Both the position numbers and the translations under genes were made by a program. A stretch of DNA of 64,000 bases from Arthrobacter sp. FB24 (GTDB taxonomy: Bacteria > Actinomycetota > Actinomycetes > Actinomycetales > Micrococcaceae), in assembly GCF_000196235.1 (NCBI RefSeq), contig NC_008537.1, positions 1-64,000 on the forward strand, given 5' to 3'. The first letter of the stretch is position 1. Each line of letters starts with the position of its first letter. The notes under the pieces are model-generated. The model was not told the DNA's origin. It searched no databases and worked only from the letters and a program-made list of their open reading frames with translations. Of the stretch, positions 1-8,874 are shown piece by piece.

Positions 1-15
1 TGGAGGGCCACTCCC

Positions 16-2733
16 GTGTCAGCGTGCGACCCCTCCGTTGAAAGGAACCCTTTGGCTGCGACCCCTCAGGAGCCCGGGAAACCGGTCATTCCAAGGGCAC
101 TGGCCTTTGCGCTCCGGCAGCTGCGCCGCGCGCCGGCCACACTTGGCTGGATTTTCATCTTTTGGGCCGCCGGAGCTGTGTCGTCCAGTCTCATCGACGG
201 CCCGTCCGGGACCCTGCGACCGAACGTGGCCGCGGCGGCACACTCTGTGCCCGGCCACTGGTGGGCGCTGCCCGCCTCAGGTTTCTGGGCGCATAACCTG
301 ACCGGGTACCTGCTCGGAAGTGCCCTGATCCTGGTGGTGGGGCTGGCCCTGGAACCACGGATGGGCAGTGCGCGGTTCGCTACAGCCGCCCTCGGCTCCC
401 AGATCCTGGGAATCGCCGCCGCTCTTGGCTTCCTGGCCGCCGCGCACCAGGTGATGGGTGCCTGGACACGCGAAATGAGCGGGCACCTCTTCATCGGCCC
501 CAGTGCACTCATCACCGGGGCACTGATGGCCGGCACGGCGGGGATGCCAACGCTCTGGCGGCGGCGGATCCGCCTGGCCGTCTTCGCCCTGCTGATTCTG
601 CTGGCCCTCTATACAGGCGGGTTCGCGGATTTGGTCCGGCTCGGAGCCGCCGTTGCCGGCGCCCTCCTCGGCCCGGTCCTGCATGGCAGGGCACCCCGGT
701 TCGGCCGTCCCGTCACCTCCCGGCACGAAGGCCGGGTCCTGGTCGCCCTGCTGGTGGCCGTTTCCGCCGTCGGACCTGTCGTCGCCGGCCTGGCCCCGCA
801 CGCCGCCGGGCCCCTCTCGGTGTTGCGGTTCCTGTTTACGAACATCCAGCCCGTAGACCCGCAGACACTCCAAAGCCTCTGCACAGACCCTGGACAGGCC
901 AAGGAATGCGCGAGGGCGCAGCTGCAGCTGCGCGCCGGTGCCGGTGGGATCTTCATGGCCGTCCTCCCGTCGATTTTGCTGCTGCTGCTCTCCGACGGGC
1001 TGCGGCGGGGACGCCGCTTCGCCTGGGCCGGCGCCGTGCTGATCGAGCTGGCATTGTCCGTTCTGGCAGGAATCACCATTGCCGCAGCGTTGTCCCCGGC
1101 GCCCCCAAACACCGCTGCCGGCGAAGCGGCCGGCCCTATCGAGGTCCCCGGCTACACGCACCCGCTGGCCCTGATACTGCCGCTGCTGCTGCCGGTGGCA
1201 CTGACGCTGGTGCTGCTGCTGACCCGCAAATTGTTCCCCCTCACCGCCCCGGCAGGAACCTACCAGCGCCTCGCGGTCAGCGCCGGGAAAACAGCCGCCG
1301 CCCTGGCCTCGGTCTACCTGCTCGCCGGCATCCTCCTGGCCCCCGGCTTCACGCCCGTTCCGGCGCCGCTTGACCTGCTGGCCGATATTCCCGACAGGTT
1401 CCTGCCGCTGGGATACCTGCTCGATCTCTCCCCGGCGTTCTTCCCCCAAAGCACCCCCGCGGTCATCCTCTATGAAGGCACCGGCACCGTATTCTGGGCC
1501 GTCACCGCCGTCCTGATTCTCAAAACATTCCAGCACCCGGTCCCGGCCCAGCACGCCGCTGGGACCGCCCGGGCCCGGGAAATTCTGAAAACAGGGCAGG
1601 GCAGCACCCTGTCGTGGATGACAACCTGGCCGGGGAACACCTACTGGTTCTCCGCCACCGGAGAAAGCTTTATCGCCTACCGGACCATCGCCGGGATTGC
1701 CCTGACCCTTGGAGGCCCGGTCGGCCCCGGACACCAGGGAAAGTCCTCTTTGGCGGAGTTCACAGCATTCTGCACCGGTCACGGCTGGACCCCGTGCTTC
1801 TACTCCGTACCCCAACACCTGCGCGACCACGCAGCTTCTCTTGGCTGGGGATCCGTGCAGGTAGCCCAGGAAACCATTCTGGAACTGGACACGCTGTCCT
1901 TCAAAGGAAAAAAATTCCAGGACATCCGCACGGCCCTGAACAACGCGGCCAAAAACGGGATCCGCGCCGAATGGACCACCTACCATGACGCACCCCTCAC
2001 CGTGTCCGCCCAGATCCAGGAAATCTCCGAAGAATGGGTAGCCGATAAAAAAGTCCCGGAAATGGGCTTCACCCTCGGCGGCCTGGACGAACTCAACGAC
2101 CCCAACGTCCGCCTGCTGCTCGCCATCGACGACACCCACCAAATCCACGCCGTTACTTCCTGGCTGCCCGTCTACCGCAACGGCGCTATCGAAGGCTGGA
2201 CCCTGGACTTTATGCGGCGCCGCAGCACAGGGTTCCGTGCCGGCATCGAATTCCTCATCGCCTCCGCAGCCCTGGACCTCCAAGCCGAGGGCTGCCGCTA
2301 TATCAGTCTCTCCGGAGCACCGCTGGCCCGGCTGAGCGGAACCACACCATCCACCGTGGAAACCCCCGAAACGGGAGGAACCGGCGGCCTCGACCGCTTC
2401 CTAGGCCGGCTCGGCGCGGCCCTGGAACCTGTCTACGGGTTCAGGTCCCTGCTGGCATTCAAAGCAAAATTCCAGCCCCGCTACGAACCCCTGTACATGC
2501 TCTACCCTGACGCGGCCGCCCTTCCGGCCATCGGCAACGCCATCACCCGCGCATACCTCCCCGCCATCAAACTCCGCGAAACCCTGACGCTGGCCCGCCA
2601 TGTCCTCGGACGCGCCAAATACAAAAAACTTCCCATCAAACACGCCCGACAGACCGGCCACCAGTCACCCTCCCGAAACCCCGGTGAGGCGCAAACGGTG
2701 AAACCTCACGCCGCGACACCGCCGCGGCCGTAA
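16..2733 (+). CDS. Rhomboid-like membrane protein fused to MprF-type (DUF2156) aminoacyl-phosphatidylglycerol synthase
   Basis: This 905-residue protein has two parts. The first ~500 residues are rich in hydrophobic segments. They include a rhomboid-like stretch (residues ~90-220) with a GPSALITG motif where rhomboids have GxSG. Residues ~530-860 read as the DUF2156 GNAT-fold domain of lysylphosphatidylglycerol synthases (motifs TYWFSATGESFIAYR, LGGPVGP, GFTLGGLDELNDPNVR, EGWTLDFMRRR). By family knowledge, such proteins move an amino acid from tRNA onto phosphatidylglycerol and lower the surface charge, which protects against cationic peptides. The membrane half would host the enzyme or flip the lipid. 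The start is a GTG at 16 just downstream of GGAGGG. The catalytic Ser of true rhomboids is not evident, so protease activity is unlikely. Confidence 0.8.
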   Translation: MSACDPSVERNPLAATPQEPGKPVIPRALAFALRQLRRAPATLGWIFIFWAAGAVSSSLIDGPSGTLRPNVAAAAHSVPGHWWALPASGFWAHNLTGYLLGSALILVVGLALEPRMGSARFATAALGSQILGIAAALGFLAAAHQVMGAWTREMSGHLFIGPSALITGALMAGTAGMPTLWRRRIRLAVFALLILLALYTGGFADLVRLGAAVAGALLGPVLHGRAPRFGRPVTSRHEGRVLVALLVAVSAVGPVVAGLAPHAAGPLSVLRFLFTNIQPVDPQTLQSLCTDPGQAKECARAQLQLRAGAGGIFMAVLPSILLLLLSDGLRRGRRFAWAGAVLIELALSVLAGITIAAALSPAPPNTAAGEAAGPIEVPGYTHPLALILPLLLPVALTLVLLLTRKLFPLTAPAGTYQRLAVSAGKTAAALASVYLLAGILLAPGFTPVPAPLDLLADIPDRFLPLGYLLDLSPAFFPQSTPAVILYEGTGTVFWAVTAVLILKTFQHPVPAQHAAGTARAREILKTGQGSTLSWMTTWPGNTYWFSATGESFIAYRTIAGIALTLGGPVGPGHQGKSSLAEFTAFCTGHGWTPCFYSVPQHLRDHAASLGWGSVQVAQETILELDTLSFKGKKFQDIRTALNNAAKNGIRAEWTTYHDAPLTVSAQIQEISEEWVADKKVPEMGFTLGGLDELNDPNVRLLLAIDDTHQIHAVTSWLPVYRNGAIEGWTLDFMRRRSTGFRAGIEFLIASAALDLQAEGCRYISLSGAPLARLSGTTPSTVETPETGGTGGLDRFLGRLGAALEPVYGFRSLLAFKAKFQPRYEPLYMLYPDAAALPAIGNAITRAYLPAIKLRETLTLARHVLGRAKYKKLPIKHARQTGHQSPSRNPGEAQTVKPHAATPPRP

Positions 2734-2822
2734 CAACCGGTGCCCCCTCCGCCGGCCCAGGACGGCGAACGCGGCCGCAAACGAAGGACCCCCTTCACCT
2801 CCCCTTTGCGGAGCGGCGTTTC

Positions 2823-3926
2823 CTAGGGACCGGAACGGTAAACGTCGGTCCCGAAGGTGTTGACCCCCGGTTCGCCGGCGCCCGCGAGACGGGGCAGGGC
2901 GAAGATGTCTTCCATGGTGGCCAGCAGGCTGTAATGGTTGTAGGGGCGGTCCGAGCTGCTGCCCGGGGCGGTGAACGGGGAGAGCACCAGGGCGCCGACC
3001 TTTCCTCCGGTCGTGCCGCCGGTGACGCCCGTCGAGGGGCCGACGGCCCCGCCGTCGGCCTCGTCAAAGGTGATCACGAGCATGCCGTCCTGCTGGTAGG
3101 CGGGGGAGGCCAGGATCGCCGGCACCTGGCTCTTCAACCATTCATCCGCCGTACCGAGGCCGCCGGCGGTCCCGTCCACGCAGGGACTGTCGTGCCCGTC
3201 GTGGCAGAGGTTAGGGGTGATGTAGGAGAGGTTGGCCGTGGTGTTGACCGACTGCAGGTCCTTTGCGAGCTTGGAGTAGTTGACGACGTTTTTGGCGCAG
3301 TCCGGGGTGGAGGTCAGGGAACGGAAATAAACGAACGGGTTGTGGCGGGTGCCGTACTGGTCACCGGGGGAGGCCGCCACATGTTCGTCGACGGCACCGA
3401 GCTCCGGGTGCTGGCAGGGTGCGGACATGTCTTCCATGTAGCCGCGCCAGGCTTTCGCCTTGGCGCTCAGTTGCCCGGCGATGGTGGGCACCTCGGCAGG
3501 GAACACGCACCCGTCTCCCATCAGCCGTCCCTGCGAATCCAGTCCCGTGCCGGTAAACGGCGTGTAGACGGGGCAGTCCTTTTTGGTGCTCATGTTCGGC
3601 GGCTGCCCGGAGATCTGGGCGAGATAATTGGGCAGCGAGTTGTGCGAGATGCCGTAATAGTTGGTCAGCAGCACCCCCTGGGAGCGCAGTGTTCCGGAGA
3701 GGTACGGGGCCGGGGAGCCGCTGTCCCACACCCGGTCATAACCCTTGTTCTCCAGATTGATCACGAACACGTGGCCCGGCGTGCCGGCCCGTTGTCCCTG
3801 CACCGGCCCACCCTGCGACTGGCAGGCCGCCGCCGTGACGACGAGGGCGACCATCGCCATCAGCGTGGCGGTCTGGGATCGCCGCGGGAGCGTGCTCTTC
3901 CGTAGCGAACGAGTTCGGGCTGTCAC
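2823..3926 (-). CDS. Secreted phosphoesterase (acid phosphatase-like) lipoprotein
   Basis: The 367-residue protein starts with a basic region and a hydrophobic segment ending in TAAAC (Cys ~35), a plausible lipobox, so it is probably an anchored surface enzyme. From residue ~50 it matches the phosphoesterase/acid phosphatase family of the alkaline-phosphatase superfamily: HVFVINLENKGYDRVW, SHNSLPNYLAQISGQPP and, near the C-terminus, MLVITFDEADGG and SPFTAPGSSSDRPYNHYS. These segments carry the metal-binding Asp/Glu/His and the nucleophile region. Actinobacterial relatives hydrolyse phosphate esters outside the cell (SapM-type). It converges with the upstream lysyltransferase. Substrate cannot be named from sequence. 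Confidence 0.82.
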   Translation of the reverse strand: MTARTRSLRKSTLPRRSQTATLMAMVALVVTAAACQSQGGPVQGQRAGTPGHVFVINLENKGYDRVWDSGSPAPYLSGTLRSQGVLLTNYYGISHNSLPNYLAQISGQPPNMSTKKDCPVYTPFTGTGLDSQGRLMGDGCVFPAEVPTIAGQLSAKAKAWRGYMEDMSAPCQHPELGAVDEHVAASPGDQYGTRHNPFVYFRSLTSTPDCAKNVVNYSKLAKDLQSVNTTANLSYITPNLCHDGHDSPCVDGTAGGLGTADEWLKSQVPAILASPAYQQDGMLVITFDEADGGAVGPSTGVTGGTTGGKVGALVLSPFTAPGSSSDRPYNHYSLLATMEDIFALPRLAGAGEPGVNTFGTDVYRSGP

Positions 3927-4122
3927 GCTGAGCTCCTGTCCTCAGAATTTTCCTCGACGGATACCCCTGCGGTGACGCCGCCGCAAAGTTCCCGGCCCCT
4001 GCGACTGAGCCTGCCAGAAATGAGCCTTTGGGATGCTCTGATCTTCCTGCGGGCAACCGGTGAAGGAGCAGCCGCCGGAAAGAGCTTCGGCCGGTCCCCA
4101 GCGCCTCCGGCCCTTACCTTGT

Positions 4123-4836
4123 TCAGCATCTTTCGTGCTCCCGTCCCTGAGCGGCGGCGGTACGTCGTCGGCTCTTGAGCAGTTCCACTGCGATGGGGAC
4201 GAAAGAGATTACAACGATGACAACGAAAATCAGGTCAATGTTCGAACCGATCCACTCGTAGCGTCCCAGCCAGAACCCGAGCAACGTCACCCCTACGCCC
4301 CACAAGGCAGCCCCGATGGCATTAAAGGCGAAGAAGGAATGGTAACTCATCCCGGCGACGCCGGCCGTGACCGGAAGGAACGTCCGCACCACCGGAACAA
4401 AGCGGGCCAGAACAACGGACCGGCGTCCGTACTTCTCGAAAAAGCGGTGCGCCTGGTCCACGTATCTGCGTTTGAAAAACCGGGAATCCTCTTTCCGAAA
4501 TACCGCAGGCCCCGCTTTGCGGCCGATCAGATACCCGGCCTGGTCGCCTACGAAAGCGGCCACGAACGCGGCGGCCGCCAGAAACAGAATATTCACCTGA
4601 ATAGTGCCGGTGGCCACCAGCAATCCCGCCGTGAACAGAAGCGAATCCCCCGGCAGGAAGAACCCGACCAGAAGACCGGTCTCGACGAACAGGAACACAC
4701 ACACGACCCCGACGACCCATGGAGCCAAGGCAGGATCACGCAGGAACTCGTTCGGATCAAGCCACGGCGGGAGCAGCCCGGCAACGGGTCGGGACAACAC
4801 ACCGGCAGGCAGCGCCAAAGAAACCATGGCCCTCAC
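4123..4836 (-). CDS. DedA-family membrane protein
   Basis: A 237-residue polytopic membrane protein of the DedA (VTT/SNARE-associated) family. It shows the family signatures FVETGLLVGFFLPGDSLLF near residue 55, a GDQAGYLIGRKAGP loop, FEKYGRRSVVLARFVPVVR, and the re-entrant-loop glycines FLPVTAGVAGMSYHSF. DedA proteins are thought to flip or traffic lipids, notably undecaprenyl phosphate, across the membrane and support envelope integrity. The first codon is GTG; an ATG three codons later (4827) is an equally possible start. It stands alone, next to a ChrB-like gene on the same strand. Confidence 0.9.
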   Translation of the reverse strand: MRAMVSLALPAGVLSRPVAGLLPPWLDPNEFLRDPALAPWVVGVVCVFLFVETGLLVGFFLPGDSLLFTAGLLVATGTIQVNILFLAAAAFVAAFVGDQAGYLIGRKAGPAVFRKEDSRFFKRRYVDQAHRFFEKYGRRSVVLARFVPVVRTFLPVTAGVAGMSYHSFFAFNAIGAALWGVGVTLLGFWLGRYEWIGSNIDLIFVVIVVISFVPIAVELLKSRRRTAAAQGREHERC

Positions 4837-4908
4837 CGTAGGGCAACCATGCTGAGCAGACGCTGAGAACAGCTGCCCGGTGCAATCCGCAACGACCGGG
4901 CCCGTTCC

Positions 4909-5394
4909 TCAAACCCGGCACTCACACGCCGCCGGTAAATTCCCTGCCCGGGCCACAGCCGCTTCAGCTGACGCGACGACCTCAAGCCCGATCACGTCCA
5001 GGCGCGCCAAGCTGCGGACGTCCCGTTGAAGGGCATGTAGATCCGTCGACAGCCCACCCCGCCCGCACCCGGCCGCGGCCGCGGCAGCAAGACCTGTGCA
5101 CCTGCCGGTGATAGCCTCTGCCTCGGCCGTGAGCCGTTCGGAAAGTTTCACCTCGAATACCTCATGACTGGCGCCATTGTCCGTCGTGGTGGCCATGACA
5201 ACGATGTCACCGCCGCCGGCCAGGGCATGCCTTACGGCGGCATCCACGGCCGGACGATGCATCACGGTATCCGGGATAGCCCAGACACCCCCGGAAACGG
5301 CGACACCTCCGCCGTCAGCGAGAGCGGCGTAAACGCGGCGCCGATACCGGGGTGCAGCGCCACGGAGCCTGACTATCAGCACCAACCACGTCAT
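4909..5394 (-). CDS. ChrB N-terminal-domain protein
   Basis: 161 residues starting MTWLVLIVRLRG and matching the ChrB N-terminal domain: a Trp-rich start, RRRVYAALADGGG, a GGVWAIPDT core, VFEVKLSERLTAEAEAI. ChrB proteins sense chromate or accompany the ChrA efflux pump. Only the N-domain is present; the usual ChrB C-terminal domain and a ChrA gene are absent nearby, so a chromate role is inferred from family only. I use the ATG at 5394 because the family begins at this MTWL-type motif; an in-frame ATG at 5427 would add eleven unlike residues. Confidence 0.72.
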   Translation of the reverse strand: MTWLVLIVRLRGAAPRYRRRVYAALADGGGVAVSGGVWAIPDTVMHRPAVDAAVRHALAGGGDIVVMATTTDNGASHEVFEVKLSERLTAEAEAITGRCTGLAAAAAAGCGRGGLSTDLHALQRDVRSLARLDVIGLEVVASAEAAVARAGNLPAACECRV

Positions 5395-5924
5395 GGACCC
5401 CAGCTTATCGGGCGCCGTTGGCCACACCCGGCCGCTCCGAATCCAGTGTGCGCACGGACTGCCCGGAACAATAGGTGTCCGCCACCCTTATCCGCGCCGT
5501 ACAACCTGCCCCGGCGGCCAAAGAGACTCCGAAGCAGGGGCATTCCGACGGGAGAGCCCTACATGCATCGCAGCCCGCGCGGACATCACAGGCCCTCGGT
5601 ACTTCAGCGGCAGCACAGCAGGAAGAAAAAGCCTCCGCCGCGGTCGCCGGAAGACTGCGGCCCCGGTAAGTGTGCGCCCGGTCCGTAGCTCCTAATGGCC
5701 GACCAGCCGCCCGCACAGCGTCGAAGGACTGGTGCGTCCGACCCCGGTGAAGCCGCCGAAACAGCGCCCCGAATTGACGCCGTCTTTTGGTGGACCATAC
5801 AGGAAGCTCGGTTATGCTGGCGCAGATCGTGCAACTGCCGTCCGGCTGACCAGCACGTGCCTTCCATCCCGGCCGGTACCGATGGTTAGGCAGAATGTGA
5901 TCAGATCTAGGAGATTGGGTACAC
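5395..5924. other. Intergenic region, no gene recognised
   Basis: About 530 bases between the ChrB-like gene and the next confident start. Several short open frames exist on both strands, but none shows a recognisable domain, a good ribosome-binding site or convincing codon bias. An AGGAG sequence just before 5925 belongs to the next gene. Confidence 0.4.
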
Positions 5925-6224
5925 ATGACCACCGCCAACCCTGCACCCGGGGGACCTTTGTCCACGGCGCCGGATAGCCCCGCTGTCCGGGTCGTGGTCG
6001 TAGAAAATCCGCATTGTCTCCAGGAGGACCTGGCCGTCGCCGTGAAGCAGGTCCGGGACACCGCAGAGTCGGGGGACAGACGAGGAATCCTAATGACCCG
6101 CCTCGGCCAGTCGCTGTTCACGGTGGAGGCCAGCCCCGACGTACCGTACGGAACCACCCTCGAGAGGGACCTCTGGAGGCGCCGCGCCGTCCCGGGCTCT
6201 GATCAAGCAGCACCGGTCCTGTGA
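5925..6224 (+). CDS. Small conserved hypothetical protein
   Basis: A 99-residue soluble protein with a Pro/Ala-rich N-terminus followed by a compact region (VRVVVVENPHCLQEDLAVAV, GILMTRLGQSLFTVEASPDV). An AGGAG box lies about a dozen bases upstream of the ATG. The stop overlaps the GTG start of the TPR gene (GTGA junction), so the two are almost certainly cotranscribed and translationally coupled. I recognise no family; the ILMTRLGQSLFTVE stretch looks like a short beta-hairpin module. Function unknown. Confidence 0.6.
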   Translation: MTTANPAPGGPLSTAPDSPAVRVVVVENPHCLQEDLAVAVKQVRDTAESGDRRGILMTRLGQSLFTVEASPDVPYGTTLERDLWRRRAVPGSDQAAPVL

Positions 6225-6715
6225 TACCCGACCCCGACCAGGTCCAGGGAAGTCTGTGGAGAACGGACCCGATAACGCTGCGGGAAATCGTCCTGGACAG
6301 GGAGGCGCTGTGGGCCCGCCTCGACTCCTGCCCTGCCCTTGAACGGGTGTGGATCTTATCGCTTCTCGGCCAGCCAGAGGAAGCCATACACGCCGGCCAC
6401 GCACTGGCGGCAACAGCCCGGGACCGGCTCCTACCCCTGTTGGTGCTCGCCCGCGCCTACCAGCGCCAATACGCCTGGCATGAGGCGGCCCGGGTCCACG
6501 AAGAAGCACTACAACTGGCCGGGACCCGCTTCCGCGAGGCCATGGTCCGATACCAGATCGGCAGGCGACTGTTCGACGAAGCCCGCTACCGCGAGGCAGC
6601 TGCCGAATTCGAATGGGCACGCGACCTCTACCGAACCTCGAACACACCCGGGCAAATGGTTCGCACGTGCCAAGACGCCCTCGACAGAGCCCGCGAGCTG
6701 CTAACCGGGCTCTAA
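6221..6715 (+). CDS. TPR-repeat protein, hypothetical
   Basis: A 164-residue protein beginning at the GTG that overlaps the preceding stop. From residue ~50 on it is helical, with tetratricopeptide-like spacing: LGQPEEAIHAGHALAATA, LLVLARAYQRQYAWHEAARV, RYQIGRRLFDEARYREAAAE, WARDLYRTSNTPGQMVRTC. TPRs are protein-protein interaction scaffolds; no enzymatic motif is present. Coupling with the 99-residue protein suggests the two act together. Partner and process are unknown. Confidence 0.68.
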   Translation: MIPDPDQVQGSLWRTDPITLREIVLDREALWARLDSCPALERVWILSLLGQPEEAIHAGHALAATARDRLLPLLVLARAYQRQYAWHEAARVHEEALQLAGTRFREAMVRYQIGRRLFDEARYREAAAEFEWARDLYRTSNTPGQMVRTCQDALDRARELLTGL

Positions 6716-7145
6716 GCCCGGCCGAACGAACGCAAACCGGGACGACGCCGGACCATGCCAGGGCTGTCTGTTCAATGACCACTACCCGGCGCTGGTCTGC
6801 TGGAGCCCACCGATCACCAACCGGCCACAGCCGGCCCACTTCGGCCCCTGTAGGGACCCTTACAGCTATCCGAGTACCCACAGCGTTCCGATTCTGGCCG
6901 CAGGAACGAGAGACCACCGAACCCGGGAACCATGAAGCCCGAAGCGTGGTGGTGAGGGCGGCGTGCATCAGGCAAAGCACGAAGAAAGCGCTTCCCACGA
7001 CCGGACCGAAATTCCCTCTACAAGCACATACCGGCGCCCGGAGGACGCCAGCCTAATAACCGGCCCGGCGTTCGATAGGCGATTCCCTCGCGGCAGCGCG
7101 GCGACGAATATCGCCGCAAAAAGACCGCCATCTACCGCCGAAAAT
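6716..7145. other. Intergenic region before transposon end
   Basis: About 430 bases downstream of the TPR gene and up to the Tn402-type end. Frames on either strand give only low-complexity Arg/Pro-rich peptides without domains. No gene or RNA is recognised. Confidence 0.4.
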
Positions 7146-7300
7146 TGTCGTTTTCAGAAGTCGTCTGCACTCGCTCCCGCGGAATTCCGGCGTAGTGCAG
7201 ACGAGTACGGACACGGAGATGTCACAAGTCCCCTGCACGGAATTGCATTCCGCTCAATAGTCCTCTTCACCAACCGTCACTTTTCAGAAGTCGCCTGCAC
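7146..7300 (+). repeat. Tn402/Tn5053-type transposon terminus with repeated transposase-binding motifs
   Basis: The 25 bases at 7146-7170 begin TGTCGTTTTCAGAAG and end CTGCAC, closely resembling the terminal inverted repeat of Tn402 and class 1 integrons. A second, near-identical copy (CACTTTTCAGAAGTCGCCTGCAC type) lies at 7276-7300. A shorter degenerate one is at 7220-7238. The shared core AAGTCSYCTGCAC thus recurs every ~60-70 bases in one direction, as expected for multiple TniA/TnsB-like binding sites. TGT marks the outer edge, so the element lies to the right. No matching opposite end was found. Confidence 0.75.
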
Positions 7301-7313
7301 CAAACAGCAGCGA

Positions 7314-7895
7314 CTATTGCGTCGAAGCCCCAGTCGCGCCTGCTGCCGGGACCCACCGGTAGAGCGTCGGGACGGAGATGCCGAGGCTCGTGGCCACTTC
7401 CCGGGGCGGTGTTCCCTGGTTGAGTAGTTTGCGGGCTGAGCGGATCTTGGCTTCCGTCATGATGCGTTTGCGGCCACCTACTCGTCCCTGTTCGCGCGCG
7501 GCTCGGAGTCCGGCTTGGGTGCGTTCGACCATGAGCTCCCGTTCCATCTGGGCCAGGGATGCCATCACGTTGAAGAAAAAGCGCCCGGAGACCGTGGTGG
7601 TATCGATCGCGTCGGTGAGGCTGACGAAGCCTACGCCGCGGTTGTTTAGGCCGCCGGCGAAGTCCAGGAGGTCTTTCACGCTCCGGCCCAGGCGGTCTAG
7701 CTTCCACACCACCAGGGTGTCACCGTCGCGCAGGGTGTCTAGCGCCTGGCCGAGTCCGGGGCGGTGAGACTTGGTGCCGCTGATCGTGTCTTCGTAGATT
7801 TTGTCGCATCCGGCCTTCTTCAGGGCGCCGATCTGCAAGCCCAGGTTCTGGTCCCGGGTGGAGACTCGGGCGTAGCCGATTCGGTGTGCGGTCAT
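7314..7895 (-). CDS. TniR/TnpR-type serine resolvase
   Basis: A 193-residue small serine recombinase. The catalytic Ser is in RIGYARVSTRDQNLGLQ (Ser ~12). LVVWKLDRLGRSVKDLL holds the conserved Arg residues, and MASLAQMERELMVERTQAG starts the long E-helix. A C-terminal HTH follows (REVATSLGISVPTLYRW). Resolvases of this group resolve cointegrates of Tn3- and Tn402-family transposons at a res site next to their own gene. Here the gene ends 14 bases inside the Tn402-type end, and its upstream region abuts the end of a second transposon, so its res site has probably been hit. GTG/ATG start context gives a clear MTAHRIGYARVST N-terminus. Confidence 0.92.
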   Translation of the reverse strand: MTAHRIGYARVSTRDQNLGLQIGALKKAGCDKIYEDTISGTKSHRPGLGQALDTLRDGDTLVVWKLDRLGRSVKDLLDFAGGLNNRGVGFVSLTDAIDTTTVSGRFFFNVMASLAQMERELMVERTQAGLRAAREQGRVGGRKRIMTEAKIRSARKLLNQGTPPREVATSLGISVPTLYRWVPAAGATGASTQ

Positions 7896-7956
7896 GGGTG
7901 TTCTCTTCTCAAAACTCAGCCTGGTGTGTTGGTTCGACTGTACCGTTTTGATAACT

Positions 7957-8061
7957 ATTTGTGAGAACGACCGGCCCTGAGCTCGGTTTTTCGTCCCAAC
8001 GGCGGTTTTCTGTGACTGTTAGCTCGGAGTGGCGGTTTTTTCACAGCCCGGTTTGGCGGTT
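7957..8061 (+). repeat. Left end of the second transposon: inward CGGTTYT repeats
   Basis: Between the resolvase start and the TniB-like stop lie five direct copies of a CGGTTYT-type motif: at 7984 (CGGTTTTTCG), 8003 (CGGTTTTC), 8033 (CGGTTTTTT), 8050 (CGGTTTGG) and 8057 (CGGTTCTAAC). All read toward the transposase genes. The same motif recurs in inverted orientation beyond 10975. This is the pattern of multi-site ends bound by TniA/TnsB-like transposases. TGTGAGAACG at ~7961 is a candidate outer tip, but a target duplication could not be identified. Confidence 0.55.
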
Positions 8062-8874
8062 CTAACTGATTCCGATGACGAGGGTTGAGCGTGCAGCTTC
8101 AATGACGTCGTCGGTGATGGTGCTGAGTTCGTTGATTTTCATGACTCGTTCGATTTGGGTGAAGAGCCGGTCGATGAGGCGGAAGTTGCCTCGGGTGATC
8201 CGGGCGACGGCGGCGATGGCCTGGGCATCGGTGAAGTCTTCCGGGTCTAGGGTTTGACCGAGTTTGTGCCATCGGCGCTCCAGGACGAAATTCAGTTCTT
8301 CCTGTGCGAGTGGGCGGTATTCGTGGGCGAAGCCGACCCTGCTGTAGAGCTGTGCGTAGCGGCTGAACCATTTTTCAATCCCGGGCATGCCGATGAGGAT
8401 CAGGGCTATGTTGTCGCGGTCGTAGCGGTCGCGCAGCAGCTCCAGGGCTGTGGCGTTGAGGCGCTCGGATTCGTCAATGATGAGGAGCTCGACATGCTTA
8501 CCGGTGCGGGTGTGCGGTCCTGTTTTCTTGCCGATTTTTTCCAGGTGCTGGTCCACGCAGATCGATACGCGGGTGCTGATGTGCTCGAGTTCGGCGTGGA
8601 TCTGTTTGGGTGAGGTGAGAACGGCAGGGGTGTAGAAGACTGTGCGTGCCCGGGCCAGGGCCGCGTAGATCTGGTAGTCGGCGTCGTCCCGGGGACCCCA
8701 CTGTTCTATGAGGTTCTCGGCCTTGTGCCAGTTGGCGTAGCGCTTGGCGGAGAGGGTCTTTCCGATGCCGGCATGGCCGTAGCAGATGCCGATGGTGTGC
8801 TGGCGGCGCACTGCGTCGGCGAACTCGGCGAACCGGCGGTGCTCTTTGGTGGCAATGAAGCTTTGTGTTGTCAT
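8062..8874 (-). CDS. TniB/IstB-like AAA+ ATPase of transposon
   Basis: A 270-residue AAA+ protein with Walker A GHAGIGKT (residues ~33-40), Walker B LLIIDESE (~133), and sensor-like LILIGMPGIEKWFSRY. Such ATPases (TniB, IstB, MuB relatives) form filaments on DNA, pick target sites and stimulate the partner DDE transposase. The start overlaps the transposase stop by four bases (ATGA), and the pair is translationally coupled. The length matches the TniB group rather than full TnsC. No TniQ-like targeting gene accompanies it. Confidence 0.88.
   Translation of the reverse strand: MTTQSFIATKEHRRFAEFADAVRRQHTIGICYGHAGIGKTLSAKRYANWHKAENLIEQWGPRDDADYQIYAALARARTVFYTPAVLTSPKQIHAELEHISTRVSICVDQHLEKIGKKTGPHTRTGKHVELLIIDESERLNATALELLRDRYDRDNIALILIGMPGIEKWFSRYAQLYSRVGFAHEYRPLAQEELNFVLERRWHKLGQTLDPEDFTDAQAIAAVARITRGNFRLIDRLFTQIERVMKINELSTITDDVIEAARSTLVIGIS

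Noticed and set aside
277-2283. 668-codon open frame on the minus strand inside the lysyltransferase gene
   Set aside because: Gln/Gly/Asp-rich repetitive translation typical of a GC-rich antisense shadow; the + strand product has clear family motifs.
2934-3905. 323-codon + frame opposite the phosphoesterase
   Set aside because: Shadow of the minus-strand gene; Arg/Gly/Val-rich without motifs.
5405-6157. 250-codon minus frame between the ChrB and TPR genes
   Set aside because: Overlaps two supported genes and has no recognisable domain or start signal.
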